This document shows, one piece after another, positions 5,807 through 6,310 of a stretch of 6,310 nt of DNA. Under the pieces are notes generated by a model. It was not told the origin of the DNA, did not search any database, and saw only the letters and a list, made by a program, of their open reading frames with translations. This DNA is from an uncultured Collinsella sp. GTDB taxonomy: Bacteria > Actinomycetota > Coriobacteriia > Coriobacteriales > Coriobacteriaceae. The stretch is from contig CABUWA010000118.1 in assembly GCA_902495085.1 (NCBI GenBank), forward strand, positions 1 through 6,310. The letters are read 5' to 3'. The first letter of the stretch is position 1; every line of letters begins with the position of its first letter. Made by a program: the position numbers and the translations under genes.

Positions 5807-6007
5807 ATGCCTGTAGCCGACGAACGCGAGGATGCCGGACGCCGGAACCGCCCCAAATGTGGCAACAGTACGAAAACGACAAACACCCCAACACGTCCGC
5901 CCACCGATTTATTGCGCCGCGCAGACAATTAAACCAGCATCTTTAAACATCTGGGCAGTATAGTGACCAAAACTATCGCATAACCGCACTCTGCGAATGG
6001 AGAAGTT
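5807..6007. other. Intergenic region upstream of the Tat-signal gene
   Basis: This 201-nt stretch has no gene. It contains CCAAATG followed by TGGCAACAGTAC (5860-5871), a 12-mer also found at 2328-2339 in the right arm of the large inverted repeat. Further right, TATAGT (5959-5964) could be a -10 box for the next gene, with a leader of about 40 nt but no clear -35. ATAGT/ACTAT (5960-5964, 5972-5976) form a small inverted repeat there. Confidence 0.4.
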
Positions 6008-6190
6008 ATGACCGAACACCATGCCATCAGCCGCCGAGCGTTTACGCTGGGCCTAGGGCTTGCGGCGTTGTCACCACTTGCAAGCCTGCCCGAAACCGCA
6101 GCGCCGGGCATTCCCCTGCGAGCGGCATTTGCAGACAACACACCCGCACCGTCGGACAGCCTCGACAATTTCGTCATTCGCCTTCGCCCC
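6008..6190 (+). pseudogene. N-terminus of a Tat-exported protein, truncated by an IS3-family insertion
   Basis: ATG at 6008 follows GGAGAAG (5999-6005). The first 61 codons encode a twin-arginine signal: SRRAFT at residues 8-13, then a hydrophobic stretch LGLGLAALSPLASL. A likely signal-peptidase site is AFA|DN after residue 42. The mature part begins DNTPAPSDSLDNFVIRLRP, which I cannot place in a family. From about 6191 the sequence is IS end and then antisense transposase. The frame runs on by chance to the window edge and has no meaning there. The original protein was presumably a secreted or surface-associated, folded Tat substrate. The remainder may lie beyond the IS, outside this window. 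Confidence 0.75.
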
Positions 6191-6310
6191 GGGGGGTGCG
6201 GACGATTTCTTGGACCGCGCCTAGGCGTATCCAAGCTTCCTGCGGTACTCCATCGGGCTCAGCCACCCGAGGGACTTCTTGATCCGCTCCTCACGATAGT
6301 ACACGAGGTA
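6191..6310 (-). mobile_element. Right end of an IS3-family insertion sequence (partial)
   Basis: The segment begins GGGGTGCGGACGATTTCTTG, which resembles the terminal inverted repeat of IS3/IS150-group elements (GTCC...GTCCGCACCCC reading out from the transposase). A transposase 3' end follows on the minus strand. The exact boundary is uncertain by a few bases because the other end and the target duplication are outside the window. Confidence 0.75.
6221..6310 (-). CDS. IS3-family transposase (OrfB), C-terminal 29 residues, partial at window edge
   Basis: The minus strand reads YLVYYREERIKKSLGWLSP, then MEYRRKLGYA and TAG (6221-6223). The YY..eRi..SLGw.SP.eYR pattern is the characteristic end of the IS3-family DDE integrase-type transposase (OrfB or the OrfAB fusion). 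The gene enters from the right edge, so its start, catalytic DDE residues and any frameshift site cannot be seen. It is antisense to the interrupted Tat-signal gene. Confidence 0.9.
   Translation of the reverse strand, partial: YLVYYREERIKKSLGWLSPMEYRRKLGYA

Overview
This is a GC-rich window (AT-richer in the gap at about 2050-2400) from a Gram-positive anaerobe. The protein set and sequence style point to a gut coriobacterium, most likely Collinsella or a close relative. That assignment is an inference from protein resemblance, as no rRNA or other marker gene is present.

Left half, minus strand. A small phasin-like protein (13-429) follows a complete family C69 dipeptidase (529-2046). Upstream of the dipeptidase is a 355-nt gap. 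It holds a large imperfect inverted repeat (2128-2164 against 2333-2368) around a strong hairpin (2262-2300), which can end transcription of the next operon. That operon is fchA-folD (3891 down to 2402), two one-carbon/folate genes with only 2 nt between them. A good sigma70-type promoter lies at 3969-3997. The FolD protein lacks the lysine and glutamine needed for the cyclohydrolase half-reaction, so FchA probably supplies that step.

Right half, plus strand. Two tandem paralogous lipoprotein genes (4268-4867 and 5109-5702) each have an upstream region sharing an exact 19-mer, a strong Shine-Dalgarno and a GGGAGGG-type terminator. The whole transcription unit seems to have been duplicated. 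The second copy carries an in-frame TAG after 134 codons and otherwise stays open and homologous to its natural end. Next comes the start of a Tat-exported protein (6008 to about 6190). It is cut off by an IS3-family element whose transposase 3' end enters from the right on the minus strand.

The most notable points are the split of folate functions between FolD and FchA, the MITE-like inverted repeat, the duplicated lipoprotein units with their shared palindromic motif, and the two broken genes on the right. I found no CRISPR array, tRNA, rRNA or defence system.
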